DNA of 32,966 bases from an uncultured Bacilli bacterium (GTDB lineage Bacteria; Bacillota_I; Bacilli_A; RF39; UBA660), in the NCBI GenBank assembly GCA_947629075.1, contig CANRCI010000004.1, positions 1 through 32,966 on the forward strand. Reading direction: 5' to 3'. Of this stretch, positions 8,470-17,735 are shown piece by piece; position 1 is the first letter of the stretch; each line of letters starts with the position of its first letter. Below the pieces are notes generated by a model. It did not search any database. It was given only the letters and a program-made list of their open reading frames with translations, and was not told where the DNA came from. A program made the position numbers and the translations under genes.

Positions 8470-9780
8470 TTATTCATTCCTATTTTTAAACTGAATGACA
8501 ATTGGAGTTCCTTCTAACTCAAAATTTTCACGTATTTTATTTTCTAAATATCTTTCATATGAGAAATGAACAAGCCCTTTATTATTTACATGGAAAGTAA
8601 ATTTCGGTGGCTTCACTCCCGATTGATTGACATAATATATTTTTAATCTGCGTCCCTTATATGAAGGTGGAATATTTAAAAGATAAGCATCATTTATTAC
8701 CTCGTTTAAAGCACTAGTTTGGATTCTTCTCTCGATGTTTTCACTAACTTTAACTATCTCAGGCATAATTAGATGAACATTCTTTTTAGTAAGAGCACTA
8801 CAAAAGATAACTGGAACATAACTTAAAAACTGAAATTCAGCACGAATTAGTTTTAAATATTCTTTAATACTTTTATCTTTAACCGTATCCCATTTATTGA
8901 CGACGATAATTAAACCTTTTCCTTTTTCTAAGACGTAACCTGCAATGTGTTTATCATGTTCAATTATTCCTTCTTCAGCATTGATTACTAGAAGACATAT
9001 ATCACTTCTGTCAATAGCACGCATACTTCTCAATAAACTGTATTTTTCGATTGATTCATAAATTTTTCCTTTTTTTCTAATACCAGCGGTATCGATAACG
9101 ACAAATTCCTCTTTATTAAAAGTAAGGGTGGTATCAACCGCATCACGAGTAGTACCAGCGATATTACTAACGATTACTCTATCTTCATTTAAAAGAGCAT
9201 TTATTAGACTACTCTTACCTACGTTTGGTCGTCCGACCACTGAAAATTTTAAACGGTTATCATCCTTAAATTCTTTCTTATCAAAGTTTTTGACAATCGC
9301 ATCTAAAAGATCGACTATACCACTACCATGTTCACCACTTATAGGAATGATCTCTTCAAATCCCAATTCATAAAAATCATATTTGTGGTGCTCGTATTTA
9401 CTACTATCGGTTTTATTAACAGCAACGATTACTTTTTTCTTACTCTTTCTTAACATATCTCTTACTAGATAGTCATTGCTATTAAGCCCTTCTTTACCAT
9501 CGACTACAAAGACAACTACATCACTTTCATCAATGGCAATCTCAGCTTGAACTTTAATAATATCGTTAAAGTGTTCACCCGATGCATCTATTCCACCAGT
9601 ATCAATTAGGTTGAAATGATAATCGCCAAAATGGACTTCACTATAAATTCGATCACGCGTAACTCCCGGTGTATCTTCAATAATCGATATTTTCTTTCCA
9701 ACTAATTTATTGAAAATAGTACTTTTTCCAACATTAGGAGATCCTACTAAACTGACAGTTGGCAACTTCATTTCACTCAC
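8470..9780 (-). CDS. der: Ribosome biogenesis GTPase Der (EngA)
   Basis: Tandem GTPase domains (GSPNVGKSTIFN...GRPNVGKSSLINALL) and KH-like C-terminus. Confidence 0.97.
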   Translation of the reverse strand: MSEMKLPTVSLVGSPNVGKSTIFNKLVGKKISIIEDTPGVTRDRIYSEVHFGDYHFNLIDTGGIDASGEHFNDIIKVQAEIAIDESDVVVFVVDGKEGLNSNDYLVRDMLRKSKKKVIVAVNKTDSSKYEHHKYDFYELGFEEIIPISGEHGSGIVDLLDAIVKNFDKKEFKDDNRLKFSVVGRPNVGKSSLINALLNEDRVIVSNIAGTTRDAVDTTLTFNKEEFVVIDTAGIRKKGKIYESIEKYSLLRSMRAIDRSDICLLVINAEEGIIEHDKHIAGYVLEKGKGLIIVVNKWDTVKDKSIKEYLKLIRAEFQFLSYVPVIFCSALTKKNVHLIMPEIVKVSENIERRIQTSALNEVINDAYLLNIPPSYKGRRLKIYYVNQSGVKPPKFTFHVNNKGLVHFSYERYLENKIRENFELEGTPIVIQFKNRNE

Positions 9781-9856
9781 CTCTTTTACTATTATAACAA
9801 ATTATTTATTACCTAAACAATTACTTGTTGTATTCTACACCTTCTTTTTACACTTG

Positions 9857-10312
9857 TCAATTAACTTTATCGCAGTCGACATCACGATAGATAACCTTAG
9901 CATATTCGATTAATTTTAAAATGTCATAACTGTTCAAATTACTAGTTTTGATATAAATATTATCATCGTTAATGTATAAATTGTAATTATCGATAAACTC
10001 TAAATCTTTAAACTGTAAATAAAAATCTTTGATATCAATCGAAATCTTTAAATCGATCGAACTGGATAGATTACCGTAATCATCTAATTGAACAAGTTCT
10101 ATAAACATACCAATTTTTTCATCGTAATAGATATCGACTTGATAATATCCTGCTAAAGTTATTTTATATATCTTCATGATTTTAACAAACAATTTTTTTA
10201 AGAAAGTTCTAATACTCTTTTCATCTAAAATATCAAAATCATCTATTAATAAATTATTCAAAAATATTAAATATTTATTTTCTTCTAACTCTTCTAACTT
10301 CACTTTCACCAC
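9857..10312 (-). CDS. Hypothetical protein (151 aa)
   Basis: Uninterrupted ORF between ysxC and der, same strand as neighbours; no motif recognised. Confidence 0.6.
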   Translation of the reverse strand: MVKVKLEELEENKYLIFLNNLLIDDFDILDEKSIRTFLKKLFVKIMKIYKITLAGYYQVDIYYDEKIGMFIELVQLDDYGNLSSSIDLKISIDIKDFYLQFKDLEFIDNYNLYINDDNIYIKTSNLNSYDILKLIEYAKVIYRDVDCDKVN

Positions 10313-10344
10313 CTATGGTATAGTATGTCGTTGAAATAAAAAAA

Positions 10345-10360
10345 GAGACTAAATAGTCTC
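10345..10360 (-). terminator. Terminator overlapping the ysxC stop
   Basis: GAGACTA-AA-TAGTCTC with T7 on the minus strand. Confidence 0.7.
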
Positions 10361-10942
10361 AATAGTTAAACTGTCTATTTTCTTTAGTATTTCTTCACGT
10401 CCAAGCTTTGTAATACTTGAAAATAGTATGATATCATCTTGTACTACTATATCTAGAGTATCTTTGATCATTTTTAGATTTTTATCTTTTTTACTAGCTC
10501 CAACTTTATCAGCTTTAGTTGCAACGATTGTAACTGGGATGTTGTAGTATTTTAGAAAGTTATACATCAAAAGATCATCTTCAGTTGGCTTATGTCTAAA
10601 ATCGATTAAAAGAAAGACTCTCTTTAATTCTTCTCTTTTAGATAGATATTCTTCAATCATCATTCCGAATTTTCGTTGTTGATCTTTATTAACTGAAGCA
10701 TAACCATAACCAGGTACATCAACTAAATAGAACTCTTCGTTTACTAAATAGAAATTAATCGTTTGCGTTTTACCAGGTCGTGAAGAAGTTCTAGCGATAT
10801 TTTTTCTGTTGACAAGTGAATTTATAAAACTACTCTTTCCAACATTACTTCTTCCTATCATCATGAATTCTGGTAAGTCATTAGTTGGGTATTGACTGCG
10901 ACGAACAGCCATGATATCTAAATCGACACTATTAATTTTCAT
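10349..10942 (-). CDS. ysxC: Ribosome biogenesis GTP-binding protein YsxC/EngB
   Basis: GRSNVGKSSFINSL, SSRPGKTQTINFY, VDVPGYGYA motifs. Confidence 0.96.
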   Translation of the reverse strand: MKINSVDLDIMAVRRSQYPTNDLPEFMMIGRSNVGKSSFINSLVNRKNIARTSSRPGKTQTINFYLVNEEFYLVDVPGYGYASVNKDQQRKFGMMIEEYLSKREELKRVFLLIDFRHKPTEDDLLMYNFLKYYNIPVTIVATKADKVGASKKDKNLKMIKDTLDIVVQDDIILFSSITKLGREEILKKIDSLTIETI

Positions 10943-11889
10943 TATCTCACCTCATCTTTTTGATAATCGCGACAGGCCTTCTCTAAATCTTTAATCAGTG
11001 CTTCTACCTCTTCCATCGTTTTTACTCTAGCACCACTGGCAAATTGATGGCCACCACCATTATATTTTTCTGCTATTTTATTGATAATTGGACCACGTGA
11101 ACGAATGTTGAATTTGTATAATTTATTTTTAACATCTTCAGAAATAGTAGTCCAAACGATAACTTCATCAATATTATTAAAGTTATTGACCATATTACCA
11201 GCTGATCCGACATCAACTTTAAATTCTTGTAAAATTTTATCGGTAAGTATTATCGAAGCACAACCATATTTTGTCACTTTCATATTTTGAGCTATATAAC
11301 CCTGGAGTCTTATTTCTGAAAGTGGTCTAGCATAGAGATTGCTATATAGTGGTGTTGTATCAAACTCATATTTTTTTAACAATTCACTTATTAATTTATG
11401 AGTCTTATAACTAGTTGAATATAAGAAGCGATTGGAATCAGAAACGATTCCTAAGAACAACGTTTTAGCGATTTCATCATCCATTAATAAATCAGTATGA
11501 TTTATAAGTTCTAAAACTATCTCTGAAGCACTTGAGGCATTGCTATCGATCAATTCAATATCACAGAATTTCTCGATAAAGGGATGATGATCGATCTTTA
11601 TTTTATAAGAGAATTCATCAATATTACGATAATCTACTCGTCGGCGATCCGGAGTGTCAGTAACTATCAATAGAGCATCATCCAACTCTTCCAGTTTATC
11701 TAATTTAGGAAAATAGGAAAACCTAGTCGATGTTGCTCCAACAGCTAAAACCTTCTTTTTAGGAAAGGTCTTACGGATAGAATCGCGAAGTCCAATTTGA
11801 CTGCCTAAAGCATCGGGATCTGCACCGATATGTCGAACTATGACGATGTTATCGTATTTTTTTATTTGTTCAAAAATCTCTTTATACAT
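10942..11889 (-). CDS. nrnA: DHH/DHHA1 phosphoesterase (NrnA-like oligoribonuclease/pAp phosphatase)
   Basis: RHIGADPDALGSQIGL, KIDHHPF, GGGHQFASGARV. Confidence 0.88.
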   Translation of the reverse strand: MYKEIFEQIKKYDNIVIVRHIGADPDALGSQIGLRDSIRKTFPKKKVLAVGATSTRFSYFPKLDKLEELDDALLIVTDTPDRRRVDYRNIDEFSYKIKIDHHPFIEKFCDIELIDSNASSASEIVLELINHTDLLMDDEIAKTLFLGIVSDSNRFLYSTSYKTHKLISELLKKYEFDTTPLYSNLYARPLSEIRLQGYIAQNMKVTKYGCASIILTDKILQEFKVDVGSAGNMVNNFNNIDEVIVWTTISEDVKNKLYKFNIRSRGPIINKIAEKYNGGGHQFASGARVKTMEEVEALIKDLEKACRDYQKDEVR

Positions 11890-11903
11890 TTATATCTTCC
11901 TAT

Positions 11904-13082
11904 CTATTTTATTAATTCAACTGTATCCATAGCAATCATTAATTCTTCATCAGTTGGAATAACCCAACATTCAATTTTGGAATCTTTACTAGAAATTTTC
12001 TTTTCTTCACGATTAGTGTTATTAGCTTCAATATCAGCAATAACTCCAAGAGCAGCTAAACTTTCCATAATCTTTAATCTAATTAAATTATTGTTTTCCC
12101 CAATTCCTGCTGCAAAAGCGATGACATCACATCCACCTAATTCGACATAATATTGAGCAATATACTTAACGACACTCTTGACGAACATATCTACTGCCAA
12201 ACTACATTTCTCATTACCATCGGCCATTGCTTCTAAAACATCTCTCGTATCATTACTTATCTCACTGATACCTAAGAATCCTGACTTTTTATTTAAGTCG
12301 TCAATTACTTCACCAGCACTCTTACCATATTTCTCCATTACATATGGTATGATTGAAGGATCGATATCACCACTACGCGATCCCATCATAATACCAGCAA
12401 GTGGTGTAAATCCCATCGATGTATCAATACATTTACCATCTTTAATCGCCGTAACACTACCACCATTACCTAAATGACAAGAAATGATTCGTAAATTATC
12501 TTTTTCTTTTATCTCACTTATTCTTTTAGCTATGTAACAATGACTAGTTCCGTGGAAACCATACTTTCTAACATTGTATTCTTCATACCACTTAATAGGT
12601 ACTGGATAAAGATAATCTTTCTTCTCCATCGTCTGATGAAAGGCTGTATCAAAAACAGCAACCATTGGTGTGTTGGGAAGTGCTTCTTTAAAAGCTTTAA
12701 TCCCCAAAACGTTAGCTGGATTGTGAAGTGGTGCTAAATCAGAAAATTTAATGATATCTTCTAGCACTTTATCAGTAATCACAACCGATTTACTATAGAC
12801 ATCAGAACCGTGAACAACACGATGACCAATTCCATCGATCTCTTCTAGTGAAGTAATTATCTTTAATTCCGTTATCTTTTCCATAAGAATCTTAACGGCA
12901 CTATAGTGATCAGTTAATTCTTCTTCTTGTCTTATTTTAAAATCTTTATTTTTTAAAGTGTAATTTGAACCCTCTATCCCGATACGTTCAAATACACCGG
13001 AAAGTAACACTTCTTTATTATCCATATCGATAAGTGAAAACTTTAATGAACTGCTTCCGGCATTAATCGCCATTATTTTCAT
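11904..13082 (-). CDS. ackA: Acetate kinase
   Basis: INAGSSSLKFSL, VFDTAFHQTM, YGFHGTSH, HLGNGGSV, AGIGEN motifs. Confidence 0.97.
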   Translation of the reverse strand: MKIMAINAGSSSLKFSLIDMDNKEVLLSGVFERIGIEGSNYTLKNKDFKIRQEEELTDHYSAVKILMEKITELKIITSLEEIDGIGHRVVHGSDVYSKSVVITDKVLEDIIKFSDLAPLHNPANVLGIKAFKEALPNTPMVAVFDTAFHQTMEKKDYLYPVPIKWYEEYNVRKYGFHGTSHCYIAKRISEIKEKDNLRIISCHLGNGGSVTAIKDGKCIDTSMGFTPLAGIMMGSRSGDIDPSIIPYVMEKYGKSAGEVIDDLNKKSGFLGISEISNDTRDVLEAMADGNEKCSLAVDMFVKSVVKYIAQYYVELGGCDVIAFAAGIGENNNLIRLKIMESLAALGVIADIEANNTNREEKKISSKDSKIECWVIPTDEELMIAMDTVELIK

Positions 13083-13150
13083 AATATCCCTCTTTCTATC
13101 AAAGATATTATACTATATATTTAGCCAAATTCAAAGTTTTTGTCAAAGTA

Positions 13151-13180
13151 AAAAATTAGTAGATAACTCTACTAATTTTT
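13151..13180 (-). terminator. Intrinsic terminator of the SASP gene
   Basis: 13-bp perfect stem AAAAATTAGTAGA-GTTA-TCTACTAATTTTT (minus-strand reading). Confidence 0.85.
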
Positions 13181-13195
13181 ATATCAAAACTTTAA

Positions 13196-13417
13196 TTACT
13201 TATTGTAGTTGTAAGAACCACCTAATTGATTCATTCCGTTTTGAACTAAACGTCTAGTGATTTCACCACCAACACGTCCATTAGCACGGCTAGTTGCATC
13301 TGGTCCTAAATTAACACCAAATTCATTAGCTATTTCATATTTCATTTTATCGATAGCTTGTTTAGCACCAGGAACGTGCATTTTCATTGAATCTTTACTG
13401 TTGTTCATAGTTTTCAC
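13196..13417 (-). CDS. Small acid-soluble spore protein, alpha/beta type
   Basis: [36 protein letters not shown]-cleavage-like EIANEFGV and SASP signature. Confidence 0.95.
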   Translation of the reverse strand: MKTMNNSKDSMKMHVPGAKQAIDKMKYEIANEFGVNLGPDATSRANGRVGGEITRRLVQNGMNQLGGSYNYNK

Positions 13418-13478
13418 CTCCTACACTACTATGGTGCGAAGATGAAGCTAAATAATACTTGGTAATTTATTCCTTTTT

Positions 13479-14666
13479 TTATAATAAATCAGAAAACTCT
13501 TCGTCTTTTTGATCATCGATAACCAAAGTTTGGTGCTCCAAAACGATTTTATTGATCATATCTTGCCAAGGAAAGTTCTCTTCAAATTTTTCACACATCG
13601 CAAGTGATGGATTAATCACTGGATGTTTAGGTACAAATATCGTACAACAATCCTCAAATGGTAAAATACTAGTTTCATAAGTATCAATCTTTTTAGCAAT
13701 ATCGATTATCTCTAATTTATCAAGACAAGCAACTGGTCTAATAACTGGCATATTGGTAACATTATTGATAACTGACATACTAGTCAACGTCTGACTAGCA
13801 ACTTGACCAATCGATTCACCATTGATAATTATGGGACATTTATTCTCTTTAGCTAATCTTTCAGTTATACGATACATCATACGACGCATAATAGTAATAC
13901 AATATTCTGGTTCAACATTTTTATAAATCGCTTCTTGCAAATCAGTAAAAGGAATGATGTGTAAATGTATTTTATCAGTGTATTTAGAAAGTTTTTTACT
14001 TAAAGTTATAACTTTTTCACGGGCTTCAATACTAGTATGTGGAATTGCTTCAAAATAAATACAATCAATTTTTACGCCACGTTTCAAAGTTAGATATGCC
14101 GCTACTGGTGAATCGATACCACCACTGAGCATAACCATACCACGACCTAAAGTTCCATTGGGATATCCACCTAATCCCTTAAATGCATCAGTATAAATAA
14201 AAGTATACTTATGTCTTATTTCAACATTAAAAATTATCTCAGGATGATGGACATCAACTTTTATATCAGCAATGTTTTTTAAAATTATTCCCCCTAATTG
14301 TCTTGCAAATTCAATACTTTGGACGGGAAATGATTTATCACTACGCTTACACTCAACTTTGAAAGTTTTAAATTTTTCTCTTTTAGCTATTTCCAAAATT
14401 TCTTTTTTAATACCCTCTAAATCGGTATCTATTTTAGTTGCTACTAAATATTCGTGAATTCCAAAAATGTTATTTATTTTTTTTAATATTTGATCTAAAT
14501 CTTCTTCTTTAAACTCAATATACATACGTGAGTTATCTTTAGAGATATCAGTAGAAATATTGCCTAATTTATTTATGATGTTATGGTACAGTGTATTGAC
14601 GAAGAAACCACGATTACCTTTCTTGGTAGTAAGTTCTCCGTACTTAATCATTATAACTTTTTCCAT
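13479..14666 (-). CDS. thiI: tRNA 4-thiouridine synthase / sulfurtransferase ThiI
   Basis: IKYGELTTKKGNRGFF, THUMP domain, PP-loop VMLSGGIDSPVAAYL. Start set at ATG after AGAAGTGA. Confidence 0.95.
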   Translation of the reverse strand: MEKVIMIKYGELTTKKGNRGFFVNTLYHNIINKLGNISTDISKDNSRMYIEFKEEDLDQILKKINNIFGIHEYLVATKIDTDLEGIKKEILEIAKREKFKTFKVECKRSDKSFPVQSIEFARQLGGIILKNIADIKVDVHHPEIIFNVEIRHKYTFIYTDAFKGLGGYPNGTLGRGMVMLSGGIDSPVAAYLTLKRGVKIDCIYFEAIPHTSIEAREKVITLSKKLSKYTDKIHLHIIPFTDLQEAIYKNVEPEYCITIMRRMMYRITERLAKENKCPIIINGESIGQVASQTLTSMSVINNVTNMPVIRPVACLDKLEIIDIAKKIDTYETSILPFEDCCTIFVPKHPVINPSLAMCEKFEENFPWQDMINKIVLEHQTLVIDDQKDEEFSDLL

Positions 14667-14713
14667 AAATTCACTTCTTTCTAAAAATAATTCCAATTTA
14701 TGATATCAAAAAA

Positions 14714-14738
14714 GAAGAATAAGCACAAGATACTTATT
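14714..14738. repeat. 25-bp direct repeat, left copy, flanking the ABC cassette
   Basis: GAAGAATAAGCACAAGATACTTATT; 24/25 identical to 17711-17735. Confidence 0.85.
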
Positions 14739-14773
14739 ACTTTTAAATTGTAGAACACTGACTTAATAAGTCA

Positions 14774-14801
14774 TTGTTTTTTTTGTTAGTTTTTATATAA
14801 T
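14774..14801 (+). promoter_or_regulatory. Putative promoter of the XRE-ABC operon
   Basis: TTGTTT -16 bp- TATAAT; perfect palindrome TGACTTA-A-TAAGTCA (14759-14773) abuts the -35. Confidence 0.55.
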
Positions 14802-14820
14802 TTTCTTATGAGGTGAGATT

Positions 14821-15780
14821 ATGAATCAAGAGAAAATGGGCAAATTTATTGCGGAACTTCGTATGGAACAAGGTTATACCCAAAAGGAAATTGGTGATAA
14901 ATTAGGTATAACTGATAATTCTGTATCAAAATGGGAAAGAGGAATAAATGCACCTGATATATGTTATTTAAAAGAGTTGGCAGAGATTTTTCATGTTACT
15001 GTTCAAGAAATATTAAATGGTGAGAGAAATTTTAAGAAGAAAGAAATAGATAAAGAACATCACAGTAAAATTTTAGAAGTTAAGAATTTGTCTAAATCTT
15101 TTGGTAAGAGAAAAGTATTAAAAAATATTACATTTGATATTTATGAAGGAGACATCGTCGGTTTAATCGGACCTAATGGTGCTGGTAAAACAACGCTTAT
15201 TAAAACTATCTTAAGTCTTTATAAAAAAGATACTGGTAGTGTTAAAATATGTGGTTATGATAATAAAAAAGATTTAGAAAAGGCTCTTTCTAAAACGGGA
15301 TCAATTATTGAAAATCCTGATTTATATCAAAATATTAGTGGGAGAAAGAATCTAAAGATAACAGCTCTTATCAATGATATAAAAGATAAAGAATACATTG
15401 AGAAAATGATTAAATTTGTCAAACTTGAAGATCGTATTGACGATAAAGTAAAGAAGTATTCATTAGGTATGAAACAACGTTTAGGACTTGCAAATGCCCT
15501 TATCAAAAGACCAAAACTTTTAATATTAGATGAACCAACAAACGGTTTAGATCCCTTAGGAATAAAAGAATTAAGAGGCATTTTAAGAAAGATTTCCCGT
15601 GAAGAAAACATTAGTATTTTGATTAGTAGTCATATTTTATCGGAAGTTGAAAATATATGTGATCGTATTCTCATAATTGATGAAGGCAAAGTGAATAGTG
15701 AATTTGGCATTGAAGAAGTTAAATATAAAAATATCAGTTTAGAAGATGAATATTTTGCTAAAATGAAGAAGGATGAATAA
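14821..15780 (+). CDS. XRE-type HTH fused to ABC transporter ATP-binding domain
   Basis: aa ~1-67 HTH_3 (MEQGYTQKEIGDKLGITDNSVSKWERGINAPDI), then ABC ATPase with Walker A GPNGAGKTT, signature YSLGMKQRLGLA, Walker B LLILDEPT. Confidence 0.93.
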   Translation: MNQEKMGKFIAELRMEQGYTQKEIGDKLGITDNSVSKWERGINAPDICYLKELAEIFHVTVQEILNGERNFKKKEIDKEHHSKILEVKNLSKSFGKRKVLKNITFDIYEGDIVGLIGPNGAGKTTLIKTILSLYKKDTGSVKICGYDNKKDLEKALSKTGSIIENPDLYQNISGRKNLKITALINDIKDKEYIEKMIKFVKLEDRIDDKVKKYSLGMKQRLGLANALIKRPKLLILDEPTNGLDPLGIKELRGILRKISREENISILISSHILSEVENICDRILIIDEGKVNSEFGIEEVKYKNISLEDEYFAKMKKDE

Positions 15781-15790
15781 TAGGTGCATT

Positions 15791-17359
15791 ATGAAGATAT
15801 TTAATTTAATTAGAAGTGAATTTATAAAGAACTATAGTATTAAAAGATTATTATTAATAGTATTAGTAATGGCTATATCGGTAGTAGTCTTAAGTGAAGG
15901 ATTTCTATTTTTAGACGGCAGGCCATATTATGGGCCAGATAAAGATAGAATAGAAGCAATAAATAATGACTATCAACAATTATTGGCCAAGGAAAAAAAG
16001 AACATTGATGATGAATTTGAACTATATTATTATAAAGTTGAACTTGAAATTGATAAATATATCTATAAAAATAAAATAGAACAAGATTGGCGTGAAGAAT
16101 TAATAAATACTATTTTTGATAAATTAATGGAAAATAAAATTATTAAGATATATCGTGAGCATCCTGAACAAATAAATTTAAATGTTGTATGTAATTCATC
16201 TAGTATTAGTGATTTTGATGACAGGAGTATTTATTCTAGTTCAAAGTTCTTATGTGAAAGTGATGATATTGATACGCTTGAAAAAGAAAATAATAAAATT
16301 ATTGAGGATTATAAGAAACTTTTAGAAGAGAATAAATATTATTTGTATCTAGTTCATGAGGAAATTAATAATTTACATAACTCAGTAAAAAAAGAACTCG
16401 CTCAAGTAATAATTGATGAAAAAGTAGAAGATGCCAATGATTTTAGAGTATTGAACTATCTTCAATATTCGGAGCCAAGAAAGTGTGATTCGTTGGATAA
16501 TACAATGGTTACCTTTGAGACGGAAGAACAAAAGGAAGAATACATCAATGATTGTTTTAAAATTGAAAAAAATGATAAAATTAAAGAAAAGAGTGCCATA
16601 ATTCTTTATAGTAGTAAGCATAATATTCCGCATGATATATCTTATACAGAGTGGCGTGGACCAAATCATCGTAATACTTATACAACTAGTAAGCATTTGA
16701 CTAATAAAGTCTTTCATCTATCGCTTGTCGTTATCATTTTAGTTGCGATTACTAGTAGTGGTATTATTAGTGGCGAACACAATAAAGGAACGATTAAGAA
16801 CTTGATTTCTTCACCTGTTAAAAGATGGAAAATATTACTTAGTAAGTTCATATATTTGATTTTACACATGTATATCATTTGGTTAATTGGTCTAGTCATA
16901 ATGTATTTTTATGCCGGCTTTAGATTAGGATTTAATGATTTATTATTACCAAAACTTGTCTATACTGGTAGTAAGGTTATTGAAGTAAATTATTTCTTAT
17001 ATTTATTAATTCAGATGTTTGTTTCAAGTATTCCAGTCATTGCTTGTTTGAGTATTCTATTGTTTTTATCAACAGTTACTCTAAATACTGCTGTTACATC
17101 ATCTATTACAAGTATTTTAGGAATCATGCCACCAATTTTTTTCTATATCTGTTCTAATTTTAAAATAAAAAGTTTAATCTATTTACCATTTATGTATTTC
17201 GATTGTGGACTTATTTATGATGCAGAAGAGTGGTACATACGAATCGTTGATCAATTTGGCCTTTCCCTTGAAGGCGGTATCATTATATCTCTAATTACCA
17301 TCGTCGTTTTATATACTATTACAAATATTATTTATTTAAAAAAGGACATTAAAAATTAA
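15791..17359 (+). CDS. ABC-2-like transporter permease
   Basis: One N-terminal TM, ~270-aa extracytoplasmic loop, then about five TMs (SGIISGEHNKGTIKNLISSPVKRWKILLSKF); start codon close to the ATPase stop. Confidence 0.85.
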   Translation: MKIFNLIRSEFIKNYSIKRLLLIVLVMAISVVVLSEGFLFLDGRPYYGPDKDRIEAINNDYQQLLAKEKKNIDDEFELYYYKVELEIDKYIYKNKIEQDWREELINTIFDKLMENKIIKIYREHPEQINLNVVCNSSSISDFDDRSIYSSSKFLCESDDIDTLEKENNKIIEDYKKLLEENKYYLYLVHEEINNLHNSVKKELAQVIIDEKVEDANDFRVLNYLQYSEPRKCDSLDNTMVTFETEEQKEEYINDCFKIEKNDKIKEKSAIILYSSKHNIPHDISYTEWRGPNHRNTYTTSKHLTNKVFHLSLVVIILVAITSSGIISGEHNKGTIKNLISSPVKRWKILLSKFIYLILHMYIIWLIGLVIMYFYAGFRLGFNDLLLPKLVYTGSKVIEVNYFLYLLIQMFVSSIPVIACLSILLFLSTVTLNTAVTSSITSILGIMPPIFFYICSNFKIKSLIYLPFMYFDCGLIYDAEEWYIRIVDQFGLSLEGGIIISLITIVVLYTITNIIYLKKDIKN

Positions 17360-17393
17360 AAAAGTAGTTAACTACTTTTCTCAGAATGTAGAC

Positions 17394-17419
17394 AAACCTC
17401 TAGATTTTTCTAGAGGTTT
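17394..17419 (+). terminator. Terminator after the ABC operon
   Basis: AAACCTCTAG...CTAGAGGTTTT stem-loop. Confidence 0.75.
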
Positions 17420-17604
17420 TCTTATAGAAAAATTTTTTAATATTTTGAAGTAAAAATTTCGATATGTTTTAGATATTTTATTAATTTGTGAGTTTTTTCA
17501 TTCCTTATTGATATTATTTTCGTATTTTTGGTAGCACAAATAAGCCATGTATAATTTTGTTTATTTTTATTTATACTTTAATTATATCAAGAAAACAATA
17601 AAAA

Positions 17605-17651
17605 GTAAGGTTTGTAAGCTTTAATTTTTGGATAACATAAAGCAACCTTAC
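17605..17651. repeat. Nested inverted repeat / long imperfect hairpin
   Basis: GTAAGGTT-TGTAA-GCTTTA-loop-TAAAGC-AACCTTAC: 8-bp outer and 6-bp inner stems with a 5-nt bulge on one side only. Confidence 0.7.
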
Positions 17652-17685
17652 AAATACGTTATACTACATATTTTTATAAAAGAAA

Positions 17686-17710
17686 AGACCATTAACTTTG
17701 TCAACGGTCT
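17686..17710 (-). terminator. Terminator downstream of the 17731..18339 gene
   Basis: AGACCGTT...AATGGTCT followed by TTTCTTTTAT on the minus strand. Confidence 0.6.
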
Positions 17711-17735
17711 GAAGAATAAGTACAAGATACTTATT
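17711..17735. repeat. 25-bp direct repeat, right copy, flanking the ABC cassette
   Basis: GAAGAATAAGTACAAGATACTTATT; also a perfect 8-bp-stem hairpin AATAAGTA-CAAGA-TACTTATT. Confidence 0.85.

Noticed and set aside
11830-12150. Plus-strand 106-aa ORF
   Set aside because: Antisense to nrnA/ackA with no motif; shadow ORF.
16382-16899. Minus-strand ORFs (111 and 61 aa) inside the permease
   Set aside because: Antisense to the well-supported permease gene; no start-site or motif support.
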